Shown here piece after piece: positions 1 to 13,706 of a stretch of DNA of 64,000 nt; the first letter of the stretch is position 1, and every line of letters begins with the position of its first letter. Source of the stretch: Serinus canaria (taxonomy: Eukaryota > Chordata > Aves > Passeriformes > Fringillidae); NCBI RefSeq assembly GCF_022539315.1, contig NC_066315.1:23597649-23661648 (forward strand). The letters are read 5' to 3'. The translations under genes were made by a program, and so were the position numbers. A model generated the notes under the pieces. That model was not told where the DNA came from. It made no database searches and was given only the letters and a program-made list of their open reading frames with translations.

Positions 1-1036
1 AAGGGCACAAAGGGGGACGTTAAATGGCGCCAGCGCTGTGGCGGGTGGCAGGGTCGGTGGGAAAGAGGGAGGGATGGAGGAGAAAAAAGGTGGTTTTAAG
101 GCTTATTTTTCTTCTCATTATCTTCCTCTGATTCTGTTAATAATAAATCTACCTTATACCTTTAAATATGAACCTGTTTTGCCCTTGGAGTGTTTTATCC
201 CAGTCATTATCTCAACTCATGAACCCTTAGTCAATTTTTTCCCCTCTCCTCTGCCCAACTGTAGCAGAAGAGAGTAAACAAATGGCTTTCATGGGTGCCT
301 GGCCTTTGGCCAGTGTCAAACCACGAAATAACCAATCAAGAAAAAACAGTCAATCAATAAAGTGTGCTCAGCTCTTTAAAAGATGAAGATGAAAATAGCA
401 GAATCTTAAGGAATACAAAAATACCATGCACATTTAGCACAACAGTTGGATCAAGTAACTTTTGGGAAAAATACTGCATTTCATGGATAAATGAGAACCA
501 TTGTAGCTGAATTAAAGCACAGTTTGCCTAGACCAAAACAAAGATTACAGTAAAAACACATCAGTGCTAAATCATACAGCATCCCCAGCAATTGCAGCAA
601 TGTTTTGCTTTTGAAAGAAAAAATAAACTCTTAGATTATAATTTTTTAAATGGAATTCATTGTAGGTAAGCAAAATACCTAGGAATGAGTAATTGTGATA
701 AAGGAGGGTAGATTTTTATAAAACTAGTATATAGTAAGGTGCTGGAAAGGGTGTGCATGTCCTTATGTTTCTGTGTCTGGTTGTGTTTGTTTGTTGATTT
801 TCTAGAATACACAGGGTGTTGAGAAAAACACTTGGAAACATAAAAACTAGAAACCAACGTTGCTAATTTTCTGTATTTAATATACAATACTTACTGCATT
901 TGTATTCATTTTACATTTTTAGATAAAAGAAAAATATAGCTAGAAGGATGAAGCAGTTTTAAATACAAAACTAATTTTTTGCCTTTTTACTTTTCAATAA
1001 TTTGGGAACTAAAGAGAACTAGACACTGTGAAAATT
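1..1036. other. 3' flank or intergenic, nothing recognised
   Basis: I see no gene, RNA or recognisable repeat. The first 90 bases are more GC- and G-rich than what follows (G-runs and a GGCGCCAGCGC patch), then the sequence becomes ordinary AT-rich DNA. The plus-strand 79-residue and minus-strand 76-residue frames have no recognisable features. Confidence 0.6.
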
Positions 1037-1042
1037 TTTATT
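1037..1042 (-). terminator. CDK6: Candidate distal poly(A) signal of CDK6
   Basis: AATAAA on the minus strand, the most distal such hexamer in the window (about 13.3 kb after the stop), followed within 15-30 bases by a GTGTCTAGTTCTCTTT-type G/U-rich stretch as expected downstream of a cleavage site. Whether the transcript reaches this far is inferred from the great length of the mammalian CDK6 3' UTR. Confidence 0.35.
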
Positions 1043-1867
1043 ATATTGATTTTCATACTGAACCCTCAGCACCCAACAATAAATACACAACTTTGCTTTT
1101 CTTGCACTGCCAGCAGCAAAACGTTCAGTTCCAAAGGACTGTAATTCTGATATAATACATTATTGATAACTTTCTGTGTGCCTTAATTTAATTCTGCTGT
1201 ATTGACACATTAGTTTTGCAGTCAACCATCTTTACAAACTTGTAAAAGCTAAAGAATATGTTAATACGGTAAGGTGCATGCTCCGATGAACTTCAATGCA
1301 GTCAACATAAAGTAGCCCCAGCTGAGGGTGTTCTTAAAGCAGAAAGCCCCATAGGGTGAAATTTGGGACACAGAACAGGCATGCAGTTAGATCAAAGGGC
1401 TTTGTTTGAAAGCTTGCAAAGGGAGCTCTAGAGTTTCCAAAGTGTCTGTGTTACTTCCCAGCCATTCTGTACAGCAGAAATATACTTTTCCCCAATGCGT
1501 ATATGGTAATCAGCAGCTGTGCAAGAAGAGGAGAGAGTCTGCAAGATTTCCTGTACAGCAATGGTGCAAGACTTCTATATACCACAGTTCACATGCTGTA
1601 GCCCCTTGATGTCATATTGATGACTAAAAGGTAAACCAGTATATTTCAGTAACAATTCAAGAAATCGCTGTTACATTTTTCTGTACCTCTGCAGGTGATA
1701 CTGTATTTCACACATAGGTGATTTAAATGCTGAATGCCAAGAATGTAAAGAACACTGACTAGTAACTATTAAGCACACAGAATAAAAAAAAATGATGCAC
1801 CTTTAAATGAAACAGTAACACACGCACCTTTTCATGTTTGTACCCTGATTAAAAGAACATCATGAAT

Positions 1868-1875
1868 TTCAAGTA
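1868..1875 (-). promoter_or_regulatory. CDK6: miR-26 8mer seed match
   Basis: TACTTGAA on the transcript strand is a full miR-26 8mer. CDK6 is a reported miR-26 target. It is relevant only if the distal 3' end near position 1 kb is used. Confidence 0.3.
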
Positions 1876-2287
1876 TGAAATGATACAGTGAAATCATGTC
1901 CTGTGAATAGATATCAATGGTAGTCTAGGTAGTACAGTTTGCACTGTGTAACTTTCCATCTTGCAAAACAGAATCCTACTGCATATGTAGGTAAAGTGAC
2001 TTGAAATGCTAAAACCTGACATGCCAACTGTTGCACCGGTATAGACTGATACAATGCCATAGAAGTCAACAGGACTATGCTGATTTTCACCAGCTGAACA
2101 TATGCCCTAAGGTGAATGAAGAAACGTATTCCAAACTGCTTTGCATGCTTTCCTTGAAATATCAAACCCTAGACAACTCCAGAGCAAAATATTTTATGAA
2201 AAAAACGGTGGAAAAGAGAGAAAAGAAATAATCCAAACAGCATAGAGGCCGTTTTAATTTTCTGAATTTCTTCTGTTTTGTGGGGTG

Positions 2288-2323
2288 TTTTTTTTTTTTT
2301 GTTGTTTTTTTTTTTTTTTTTTT
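2288..2323. repeat. T-rich homopolymer pair
   Basis: Runs of 13 and 19 T separated by GTTG. On the CDK6 transcript strand this is a 36-base A-rich tract that could prime oligo-dT internally. Confidence 0.95.
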
Positions 2324-2961
2324 AATAAAATTACACTGAGAAATGAAGGTACTGACAGAGATTTTGATTTGCTACTCTGGATGTGTCTCAGGAGCTGTCT
2401 TCACTGTTCATAGTATTCTGTAAACCTGAAACCACAAGTTTAATAATGCCTTTTGAGAACATAACTTATCTTGAAGATTCTTAAACCAGTATCTCGTGAG
2501 AGTTGCAAACAGGCTTAACTTGATATGATTTCTGTTAACTTCAGTGGGATTTGTCTCGTGTAAGGTAGGCACACATGGAGCAGTAAGAACTGAATCTTAT
2601 TTCTGATACATTTCTGTACCAGCATCCTCCTTTTCTCCACATATCCCAATGCCACTAAGAAGTGCAGTTCTGACCTTTTGTAGAAAAAAGCAATGAATAG
2701 AAATTTTTAGAGAAAGAATGTAACGAGAGTTAGGATTTTTATCACACATTACAATTTATATAGTATTCTTGCTGATTTACTAAGCTTTAGTATCTTTATA
2801 TAGACCTGAGCTGCCTGACACTGAAATTTGTAGACTTACAAGGCCAAATTCTTGGTTTAATTTAACTGTAGTCAGTGGAATTACAACAAGAGTAAATCAT
2901 GCTAAATGATTTTAAATACTTTGAATCTCCAACCCTAATTAATGCAATTTTCCATGCACAA

Positions 2962-2973
2962 CCCCCCCCCCCC
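2962..2973. repeat. C12 homopolymer
   Basis: Twelve consecutive C on the plus strand (G12 in the transcript if the UTR reaches here). It is likely to be length-unstable and error-prone in sequencing. Confidence 0.9.
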
Positions 2974-4639
2974 AAACAATCCAGCACCTGTATTTTCTGC
3001 CTCTATGCTTTTGTTTAGGCAGCAATTTTACTTCAAGCCCAAATGGGCAACTTTATCACTGCAGAAAACTTTCTTCAGTTACAAGATGCTGCACAAACTT
3101 AATCCCTGGTTTAAGCATCTGAAATCGACAGATATTTGCTGGGCATTCTACAAACAAACTAAAGCCAAAGGCAGCCAATGTAATGTTTTCTAATTTTAAT
3201 TTTTCAGACAACATCTCCCCACTATGTGTAAAATTAGCTCTACAATAGCATTTCAAAGTAATCTGGTTATTCCTTTACATATTAAAACAAACAAAAATTC
3301 TCTAAAGCATAAAAATTGCTAAATCTGAACACATATACTACTCTAACTGCAAAACTCAATGCACAGTATGACGCTTATTTATGATTTTTTCAGACTGATC
3401 TATCTTCCTGCCTCTCTAAGAAGCTAGCTTCACTTCAACAACCAAAACGTATACTAAATGCAAATAAACAATAAAGCAGCAAGACTCAACACATTTTTTT
3501 GCAACTACCCTTTCACAGGACTAATGTGTTTTTATACAAATATACTAAATAAGATACTAAATCATAATAGCAATAATTTAGAATAATGTCAAATAACTTG
3601 AAGATAAATGTGTCCACATTTTCAATAAACACAGACCCCATTTACTGGTGTCTTGGTGCTGTTATTAACCATGTGTCCTCACAATTACAGTCAGTTCCTA
3701 AAGGAAAGCCTTTTTCTGCAAATACTTTTTGTGAGCAACTACACTCCCACCAGTAAGCCCTCTCTGCTCTGTGAGACTGCTCAGCTGAGGTACAGTATTT
3801 GTGTCTTTGCAGATTTAGGCCTTCAGACTGAAGAGTATCAAGTTAGTGAGGAAGTACAAATACACACTGTAACACAGAAAGTAGAAGACATACAGACAAA
3901 AGCACCCTGTGATGCTTTTGGGCATTGTAATATAAACATCACTTCCAAAGTATACAGTTCCAACTTGTAACACAGCATTTTGAAGGTATAATTTTTTTAA
4001 CTAGAGCATTCAAAGACATTGTACTTTTAAAGCCGTTCAAAGTAATGCAGCAAAATATTGTATTAACAATAAAATTCATATGAGATTCAAGGGCAGATAT
4101 AGATCACTTAAATGAATTGGAATGAAATGGACCACAAATACATTAATCTGAATGCTTGTAAAGAATTTACAAGGAAATTAAAGACTGCAAGGAATGAATC
4201 AATGTTCATCTGTGGTCTTGGCTTCAGTGCCAAAACGATACAGCATTGTGCAGAAAACAGATTCTACTGGAAAAATAAATGGCACCTTTATATTTTCCTT
4301 ATCTTCAGTGTTTCAAAATGTGTTTCTTTCCCTAGCAGAAGGGACTGCCTTGCCTATGAATGGTGCCTGGCTAAGAGTCCTTGAGACTCTTTCAGTCCGT
4401 GTGTCAACTGGAACTGGCTCTCACTTCTTACTGAAAAGCACCATCATAATGTAAACTTTGTTTGCTCTCATTGCTGTGACTCCAAATGGGCTGTAAGGAA
4501 GGGAGTTCAAACTCCTGGCAAAGAGATTGTGGACACTGTGGAGAATGTCAGGTTTTTAACAGTGCTTAATGGAAAGGTAGATGCCACGGATGTTGAATTC
4601 TGTTTGTTGGAACTAAAGAGAGACAACTTCACTCTCATG

Positions 4640-4860
4640 ACCAGCGACAGGACTCAAAGCTGAGCCGGGGGGGTTTAAGTTAGATATCAGAAAAAGGTTT
4701 TTTCACTGGAACAGACTTCCCAGGGAAGTGGTCACAGCACCAAGCCTGGTTCAGACAGAGTTCAAGAGGCGTTTGGACAACACTCTTAGGCACAGGGTGT
4801 GATTCTTGCAGTTGGACTCAATGACCACGATAGGTCCCTTCCAACTCAGCATTATGATTC
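4640..4860 (+). mobile_element. CR1 LINE 3' fragment
   Basis: The stretch reads as the 3' end of a chicken-repeat-1 non-LTR retrotransposon in plus orientation. It has the GACTCAAAGCTGAGCC block, then TTAGATATCAGAAAAAGGTT, the CACTGGAACAG / CCCAGGGAAGTGGT region, TTGGACTCAATGA and TAGGTCCCTTCCAACTC, and ends in ATTATGATTC, the CR1 3' repeat. It is 5'-truncated, as most avian copies are. It lies antisense to CDK6 within the presumed 3' UTR and contributes one miR-29 seed match on the CDK6 strand. Confidence 0.88.
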
Positions 4861-7800
4861 CCTTAATATTGACCACCACAGAGAGATCAAGATTTTCTGA
4901 CTGCTGGCCTTCTCTCTTTTTGAGATGGTAAACTATAAGGTAATGCTTTTCTTTACAACTTACTACACAACAGAAGGGAGAATGGCAGTAGGGAGGTGAA
5001 ATAAATCAAATCAAAACAGAGCTGGAGCACCACAGGGTTGCTAGAGATCTAAAGGGCAGAAGCCTCTAATCTTGTGATGCTGCACTCCTTCGATTATGTT
5101 CTGATAGGTAACTTCAGTTCAAAATGTGCATGGCAACCAATACTTTCACACAAGCACATCCCCCCTGAGCTTACATAAGCCACCTTCTACAGCCTCGCAT
5201 CCACAAACATCTTGCCAGCATCCAGTTTCTGAAGTACATTTTCTTGTAGGTGCAACCCATGGTTACAGCCACCTTTCTTAAGAGGGACTCTAAGATAAAG
5301 TCCCTGCAAGAAATCATGGTGGGTTTGGGACTTCCTAGAAAAACAATTATTTAACTAGCATGCTGCAGACTCAGGCTACATTTTAAACCCAGTTTGGCGG
5401 ATTATTCTGTATCACAGATGAAGGATGATTGTTTGACATACATATAATCTACCTGGAATACAGCATTTTGTCTTTTCCCACAGAATGTCCTTAATTCAGT
5501 ATTGTCCCTTTTGTGTAGTGGGAGAGTTTTCTTAGGGGAGTTCTTATATCAATACTGTTTAAAATGCAACAAGTAGAAGTCAACTGTCATTGAAACAGTA
5601 AACATATTGTCCCCTCTAGATCCAGGGAAGAATTTTCCTCAGGAGAATATTTTGGTGTTTAAGGTCTGTTCGTGCCTAGTACTTGTTGCAGGGCTCTGTA
5701 CTTTACACTGCCATAGCCAAAGGGAAGGAATGAGCTTGATTACCTACATGAACACAACCTATCTTGAGAGCTGGGGACTGTTTCACAGTTGCTCCACCCA
5801 GTGCTGGGAGGAATCCTCTTCCTGGGAATAGTGATTTTGGGGAAGGTGAGGGGAAGCAGGGTAAGCAGTTGGAGGCTGGAATTTCTAGTCTTGTATCCAT
5901 CAAAAGCTTCTGTATAACAGGGGCATCATTGTGTGTTCTTGTAAAAATGTGCATCACAGACAGGTGTTCAGGGATTTTCTGTACTTAGTAAATGATCTTC
6001 TGAATCCAAAATTGTTTTTGCTGATCAACTGAACATTATGTTCAATCTAATCTAATCTATTCTAGCTCATTGCTTTGCTTGAACCAAAAAGTGTGAAAGT
6101 AGCACACATTTTGCCATATTCTATTGTACTACTTCCCTGTTTCTAATGAGAAGCAAGGAAAAACTAGAGTACAAATCACTGGTTGGCCAAGACTGGAAGC
6201 TTAGCTCACAGCTACTTCAGTAGTAGTGGAAGCACCACCAGAGTCAGATACAAATGGTAAGTAATTGCTGCTGCAGTGAGAGGAAGCAGGAAAGCTGGAA
6301 AGCTGCTAAGGAATAGACTCCTCAAGGCTTCCTTCACAGTGTCACAGAAGGATGATCTGGGATAAGGAAAGGACTACTTGAATGGCTGAGTGGTCTACCA
6401 GGATATGTATTTACCAAGAGTCAGAGAACGACTGTGGAGAATTAGAGGTTCCCCATCCCTGGAACTGTGAAGTTTGTCTCTGTGCCAAGCCCAGTTACTC
6501 ATGTTTAATGGAAGGACCAAAATCAGCCACTCTGTGCCAACACTTACCCTGCCATCCATGCACATAGACTGAACACAACAAAGTGTCATGTAGGCTTCCT
6601 ATTCTGCATTTTTGGAGCTGGCATAATAGTTAACAGTAGCTCTCCTGTTGGCAGAGCAGCTCAGAAAGCTCATTCCTACTCTACAACCTACAAAAAGTCT
6701 TTTCCCATGGCAGATGATTTTGCATTATTATTTACACTGGGTGTCAGATACACTTGCTAAGCCCTCAGACTTGCTCCTGTGAGATGGTGAACCACCCGGA
6801 CTGATCCAGCAGAACTTGCCTGTGGATAACCTTATCAAAATCCAAGTGTGCAAAACCATGCCATTTTGGATGACCAAAGGATTTTCATTTTGAAGCAGGA
6901 GTCAACTTCTAATGCAGAACACTGCACACTAAAAGACACTGTCAGTGGCTCTCCTGCAGCAGAGCTGTACAGTCTCCAGTGTCTACAGCTGAACTACAGG
7001 CACTGTCTCTGTGGACAGCATAATCTGCTGTCAAGCTGTCTCATAAGACTTTTTTTAATATCTACCCAGAAAAAGCTGTAGCTTATGCAAAATTAAAAAA
7101 ATAGAGCTGTTGCTATGCTGAAGAAGTGCACTGTAACTCACTACTTGAGTTGGCATAAGCATCTGGAACTAAAATCCTGTTCATGAGTCTTGCTTTATCA
7201 TCTTATTTGACAGGAGAAAACAAAACAATTGGAAAAAAGTCTTCCCCCTATCCTTATCAATAACTTTTCCATGTAGTCAAACTCACTTGCCAACTCTCCT
7301 GATCTCTGCCCATTTTTTCTCTCTCCATCACATCACGATTTTCCTCCTTCAGATAGCTACTCAAAATTGATCCTAACATTAAAGAAATGGGGTTTTGCTT
7401 TTTTAAAAAAAAAGGCTGAGAATTAGCATAACATGATGTACGTGTGAAACACGGAATAAAATGAAGAGCTCTATATCACTGAACATTGATTTCAAACCCT
7501 TTAGGAGTAACTGTACAAAGGAATCTGTCAGTCTGTGAAATTAATTTTCCATTTAGTGGCAGAGACTGTCCCCGGTCTGGAATTAACATGAGCATGTCAA
7601 TGCGAGCAAGTATCCATGTAAACACTAGAAAATGTGGTTTTTCCAGGCATGTGGATGGATTCACAGAAAGTGAATAGTGTGAATGAGAATTTGGCTTACT
7701 CAAAAATGGACACTGAGCTTGAGAGCTTCACAAGACATCCTTGCAGACACCAAAGTGAATCACAAGTTTAACATGATGTATTTTCCCATCTCCTTTCAAA

Positions 7801-9858
7801 CAGTACAGGCTGCTTTAGTGCAAATGAACATATAAGTGGTAGTTTGAATAAATTTATACTTGGATGCTTTTCTTCTATAAAACCCTGTCAACTTTGCAAA
7901 GTCACTGAAAAAGTATCAGTTTCAATGCATATTTAATACACGTTGTTTGCATTTTTATCTCTCAATCAAAAATACACTCCTTTTCACTCATCCTGACAAT
8001 ATTTTCCAAATAGTTTCTTTAAAATCTCCTTTCTAATCTTTACCAAGTGTCAGCTGTTTGTGGGTGCTTTTTGTTTTTTTTTTTTATTTTTTTTTTCTTT
8101 TTCAAGAAGGCAGTATATTATGTCTGATCCTTTCTGGAAACAAAAAAAATCTGCCCTACTACATCCACCAACAATCAAAATACGATACCAGCTCTTTTTA
8201 CTTTCTCTAGCATTGCAAAAGTCTCACTAACACTGGGCTGGATAAAACCCATCAATATATCCCAAAACAGATAAAATAAAATATGCACAAAGGGGAAAAA
8301 ACATATAGTTAAGGAGTTTTGATTTATCTTTGCTGTTTTGCACGGTCTTTCAATGAAGGCTGAAAAACTGAATATTGCAGAAGCTTCCACAGGACTCTTA
8401 AGTCAAAGCAAATTTTCCATTAACTTTACTAACAGCCATCTCGGGTTTTTCTGCCCAGAAAGCAAAAGGCTCATCTAAGAATGGTGCTGGTTAATTTTAG
8501 TTTCTGATGAGTACATGAAGAACTGATGGTATCTATTTGGCTTGGAAAAATCACTTTTGAGAACAAGTTCCCACTTGATTCAGTTCTGCTTGGGACCCTA
8601 TCACTGAATTAAAAACATACACATAATTTTTCAGGAATACTTTTTAATGGAAAAATATATGAGTTTCAAGATTTTGAGTGTTACAGCTAAAGAAAAGATT
8701 TTCATTTGGTATCTCAAAGAGTCTAATGAGCCATTTTTCCTATTATTTGTGCACACTACTCTTAAGTGGTCCTTGTGGTTCTTACATTGTATATGTATTG
8801 CAGATCAGTATGCAATACTTGCTAAGCTTCAAACTAAAGGGAAGAAACAACACTTGGCAAATGTATATTTGTCAGTTCACACATCTACATCGTTCTTCTT
8901 TTAATGGCCTAGGTAATTGGAATCTATGAGAAAGCTTCTTTCTGTTTTACATAAATTATTGAGGTTTGATGGTTACAGAGTCTAGTCCAGAAACCAGAAT
9001 TGTATTACAGCCATTATCTAGTAATTTGCAAGACGCAGAGAGATAATAAAATTAAATAAACAGCTCACAAATAAAACCTCGATTTGTGTCGTACAGCCTG
9101 TTAGACTGCTAAAATTGTAGTCATGTTTTTGTATATCTGAACTGTGCTTGCACAAAAAAAAGGATATGAAAATAAAACTTGGAAGCTTAGACATATAAAA
9201 TCCCATTTATCTAGAGTTTCTGATTTTTTTCTTCATTGAAAGTAACCTGTATACTCAAGGCTTAGTAATCAAAAGAAAAGGTATAGCTTATTGATAGTCA
9301 GTTATCCAGGAATTCACCTCCCTGTGAAAGCAAAAATAAATTTCTTAAATTTTCCCCCACTAATGCAGTTTGGAAAAATGCATTTTCTAACATACTAATT
9401 TCAAGAACATAATTTACATATAAAAAAAATAAGAGTGTGAAATCCTGTTAACATCAAAAGAGATCTTGATATTTAGAAGCAGTTTTGAAGCAATAAAATA
9501 AATATGTTAGGTTCCTAAGCTTGCAATCAATTCAAGCTTCAAGCATAAAACAACAAAATCACTCAAATAGCCTAGTAACTTCTAATTCACATTGTATATA
9601 TAAGTCAATCTATTCCTGAACCTACTGTATATGAAAAATACTAGCCAAGTGGTTCTATAAAACAGAGTTCTTAGAATAAACTTCCTCATTATTCAAATGT
9701 ATCTTATACATGGAACATAATTAATTTATGTGGCCTTTTAAACTGAACTGTGTGGTTTCTGATTCATGTATGTATTTGACAACTGATGTGTTTTCAGTTG
9801 TGAGTCAGGTAAGTGCTCCTAGTTTGCTGGCTAGAAGACCAAACCAGCATGTTTTCTC

Positions 9859-9864
9859 TTTATT
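9859..9864 (-). terminator. CDK6: Candidate intermediate poly(A) signal of CDK6
   Basis: AATAAA on the minus strand about 4.45 kb after the stop codon, in a non-repetitive context. It is placed just beyond the overlapping miR-16/miR-124 seed matches at 9951-9963, so a transcript ending here would retain them. The match is a hexamer only. Confidence 0.35.
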
Positions 9865-9950
9865 TTCCATATTAAAGTTGGTCTAATACCTAACAGCAGA
9901 AAGAATTATATGTATAATAAAACTCAAAGACAGTGAATGAACCTGTGAAA

Positions 9951-9963
9951 AGCAGCAAGGCAC
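9951..9963 (-). promoter_or_regulatory. CDK6: Overlapping miR-124 and miR-15/16 seed matches
   Basis: On the transcript strand GTGCCTT (9957-9963, miR-124) overlaps TGCTGCT (9951-9957, miR-15/16) by one base. Both microRNAs are known CDK6 repressors in mammals. Function requires that the UTR extend at least 4.4 kb. Confidence 0.4.
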
Positions 9964-12900
9964 ATTCTTTTCTTCTTATTCAAAACAACAACTGAGTATA
10001 AAAACCAAGTAAGAGTTACCATGCTGGAAACCCTCCCCCATGTAGAAGATGTTCAAATGCTGCAATTTAGTGATTCCTTTCATTAAGAATGCTCTGTACA
10101 CATAGCTCTAAATTTAATATTTTTGCAAACATGACACCCTCATTTTTTGGTGTATTTTAGGACAGAAACAACAGAGAAAGATGCTCTATTATTGATCATT
10201 GTGGACTAATAGGCTGAAAGAAACCTGGAGTGTGGACACAGCCTGCACAGAAATATGCATAAATTCTATTTTTAGAATTTTACTAACCACACAGAAGGCA
10301 ACACAGGGGTACACAAAATTAAGCCTAAGCAAGGAGGTGCACAAAGTTCTTGCCTCATCACTGGTTTAGGCTGTGAGACTAAATGAAGCAACATTTAGTA
10401 ATAGGAATGGAGGGGACATTGACACTGTGTAGCTATGGAAAATTTGGAAGAATCTTGCTGGAAATAGCACCTGTGAGCATCACTGAAACCTGTTTACATA
10501 AGGGAGCTGAAGGAGACAAACAGGAAGGCTGGTGTGAGCATGGACAGGGGGAAGAGAAAAGGGCTGCACCAGATGGATTGCTGTGGTTCAGCAATTAGCA
10601 CTTCACCAGCTGCTTGTGGAGATTTTTTTCCTTGGCTATTGGGTCTGTTTTTTTCTGCAGTTATGTAGTAGTGATTAAAAAGAAAAAAAAAAAGGCTGGT
10701 GGGAGATAGAAATTTCTCCTTCCATTACTCAGAACACCCTGTTCTCTACTAAGAAGAGCAGAGTGCCTGGCTGTGGGTGTTCTGGGAGCTATACTTAATA
10801 CATCTTTTGTTATTCAGCATTTTTTAGCTGCTGTTGAACCCCTCCGGTAGAAGAGAACACATACAGCTTTAGATATCACTAAGAAGAATTGCACTCTGAA
10901 GTCTCCTTTAAAGGTGTACCAAGAGTTTTCATCACAGCACTTTCTTTTTCACCTACACAATTCCTACATCCTACCCATATGGCAGTAATGAGTAAAGGTA
11001 CTAAAATATTAGAGCTATACCAGTAACATAAGAAGAGCAAGGGCATGGGTTTGAGCACAGTCCCACAGCTGTCTGTGCTGTCTAATTATAAATATGATTC
11101 CTGGCATGGTATTAGCCAACAACAGTGCTCTTGCCCAGCCAGAGAACAGGCTTTCTCAGTTTACTAGTGTAAGTGAAACCCCACATGGTTTGGCAGGGAA
11201 GACTGGAATATGATTAAGCCTATGGCATGTCAAATGGAATTTCTTCCTGAAGAGATTTGGAAAAGGAGGTAATTTGAAAAATTGTTGGTCCTTTGAATCC
11301 AGGCCCTTGCTACCACAAGGACCCCATTAGAGAAATATTTTCCCTAACCCTGCCAAGATTCTTAGATTTCTTGGTTTTGTTCCTGCCATTCCCACTGGAA
11401 AGATGTTCCAGAATGTGACCATTAATGCAGCCCTTTGAAACTGTTCTCCTGAATGCTCTCATTTATAACCTGATCCTACTATATTAGACAACATCAGCAC
11501 CATGTTGCAAAAGTTCTGCCTCTGACTCCGTAAGCCAGCCCCTGTTTTCTTCTCTGCTGCTTCCTTAGCTCTTTGATACTACGACTGGGAAATACTGCTC
11601 CAGTAGTTAAATTCCTGGTGATTTCCACATTCTCATTAGTTTTTGGGCCAACACTAACCTTTGGCTTCAAGCATTCTCTCCCCTCCTTTCTGTTTTTACC
11701 CTAATAATGTATCTACATTCAGCAACCATATTGTCTATTCTTTAGCTTTGCTAAGCTTAATAGAACAGATTCTTATGTGGAACAGATGCACATTTCTATC
11801 TGAGCGTGTTAAGCCTAATTTGGAAAATATCATCTTCTCCTCTACATTTTCACCCTGTATTAGTTGGTGGAGAGCTCTGGGAGAGTTCCCTGAGCAGTTG
11901 CTGGGAAGCCAGCTGAATGCCCTGATAATGTATGTATGAAAGATAGCTCCGTGCCAGGTAAAATGTGGAATGTTTTCAAAAGTGCTAAACTCTGTAAAAA
12001 AGCTTTTCTAATTACTACTGTTGCAGAGTCTCCTGACTTTAGTCTCTGTTTGTTGTTCTACTTAGTGTTTAAAAATCGCGACAAAAAATTCAATCTGGCC
12101 CATCCTACTCTGTGAATTTTAAAATTATTCACACTTGGTTCCACTAACCCATACCGGAATAGGACTGGGACAACACCAGTGCAGTAGGTCTGCAGTTCCC
12201 TTTGGGTGTAGGAACAAAGAGAATGACAAAGGCAAGGCCAAGATTAGGTTTGCTGCTGTGACAGCTTCCTGGCCTTCAGCTTCCTGCTCACAGAGCTTCC
12301 GAAATTCTGACGTTACAGATCTGTGATATCTCTGTGTGCAGATGCTTTGTGCATGCTCTTGCCAGGCCTAATTTGCAACTTGCCTGTTCATGCTACTTTA
12401 AGTTTTGCATAGGCTCATTTTGGGCTTAAAGAAAAGCACAGGTCACTGCATGCAAGCATGCAAGTGGTCCTTTTAAATTCTGGCTTGTTTAAAGTAGGCC
12501 TAATTTAACCATATATCACACATTTAAATGTCTAGCAGTAACAAAAAGCTTCATCCAGGAGACAGATAACCCACTCACTATCCTAGCAGTGGACCATGAC
12601 CTCAGACAGTGCAGATACCTGAAATGGAGTTAACAGTGAGGGTCGCCACTGGAGCGAGAGACTTGCCCGTGAGATGGCTGCAAGATCCCCTGTCACAGCT
12701 GGAAAAGTTACACTGCCCAACTCACTGCTAAGGACCTGCTTCTGCCAAGCTTGCCATGCACAAGGATATAATGCTGGCTCACCACCTAGACAAGATGAAA
12801 TAGGGATGAGGAAGAAAGAAGCCTAAGGGACTGTCACAGGAGAAAGCAAAGCTGGCTGCCTCACTTAGCATCAGTTATACTCATTGGACCAATATTTTCC

Positions 12901-13706
12901 CCCAAGTCATGCACAAGTAAATGCACTGAACAGCTAGGAAACAGCTTTTATAGATTTAAAATACTTCTTTTTCCCCAGTACAGTATTAAAAAAATAAAAG
13001 TTTCTTTTTGAAATACTGAAAATATATTTTAGTTAAGGTAAAAATACTAAATATAAAAATTGCAGGTAATATTTAAAATAACTGTGCTATAAAGACAAGT
13101 AAATTGCTTAGTTATTTTGACATTCAATAACGGCACATTAACCTTAGTGGAGAGGCATGTGCTAGTATCCCCACATGGTGGTTTAGGAGAGAAGGTCATG
13201 CATTTCTGCACAGGAAACAAACCTGCTTAGTAGGTGACATGTGAGGGATTTGAGCATTAATGTTCATGCACTTGTGATGCATTAGGGGGTGTTGCAGGTA
13301 AGGCAGCACAGTATACAGAGTACAATGCAGCACAAATACTTCTCTGTGCTTATTACAGGTATAGGATTCTCTGCTTCTGAACCAGAAATATTTTTTCTAT
13401 TTTTGTTTTTGGCTGACAATGAGAACAGGTTGAAGGTGAAAAATCTGTATTGATTTTCATTGGCTCTGCTCGTGTCTTTAAGCTGGACATCAGAAAATTA
13501 TTTGGAATGAGATGAAGAAAATATGCTTGCAGCTGTTTCCGGGGGAATGATGGGTTAGATGATGGACTAGAACATGTCTGCATTTCAACACAGAAAGACC
13601 ATTTGGAAATTGAAATAGTAAGAACAGGACAGTTTTTTGAAACATGCACACAAACATAGCTAGATAATAACTCGTTTGTGTATGAAAAAACCTAGAAGCT
13701 GAGACA

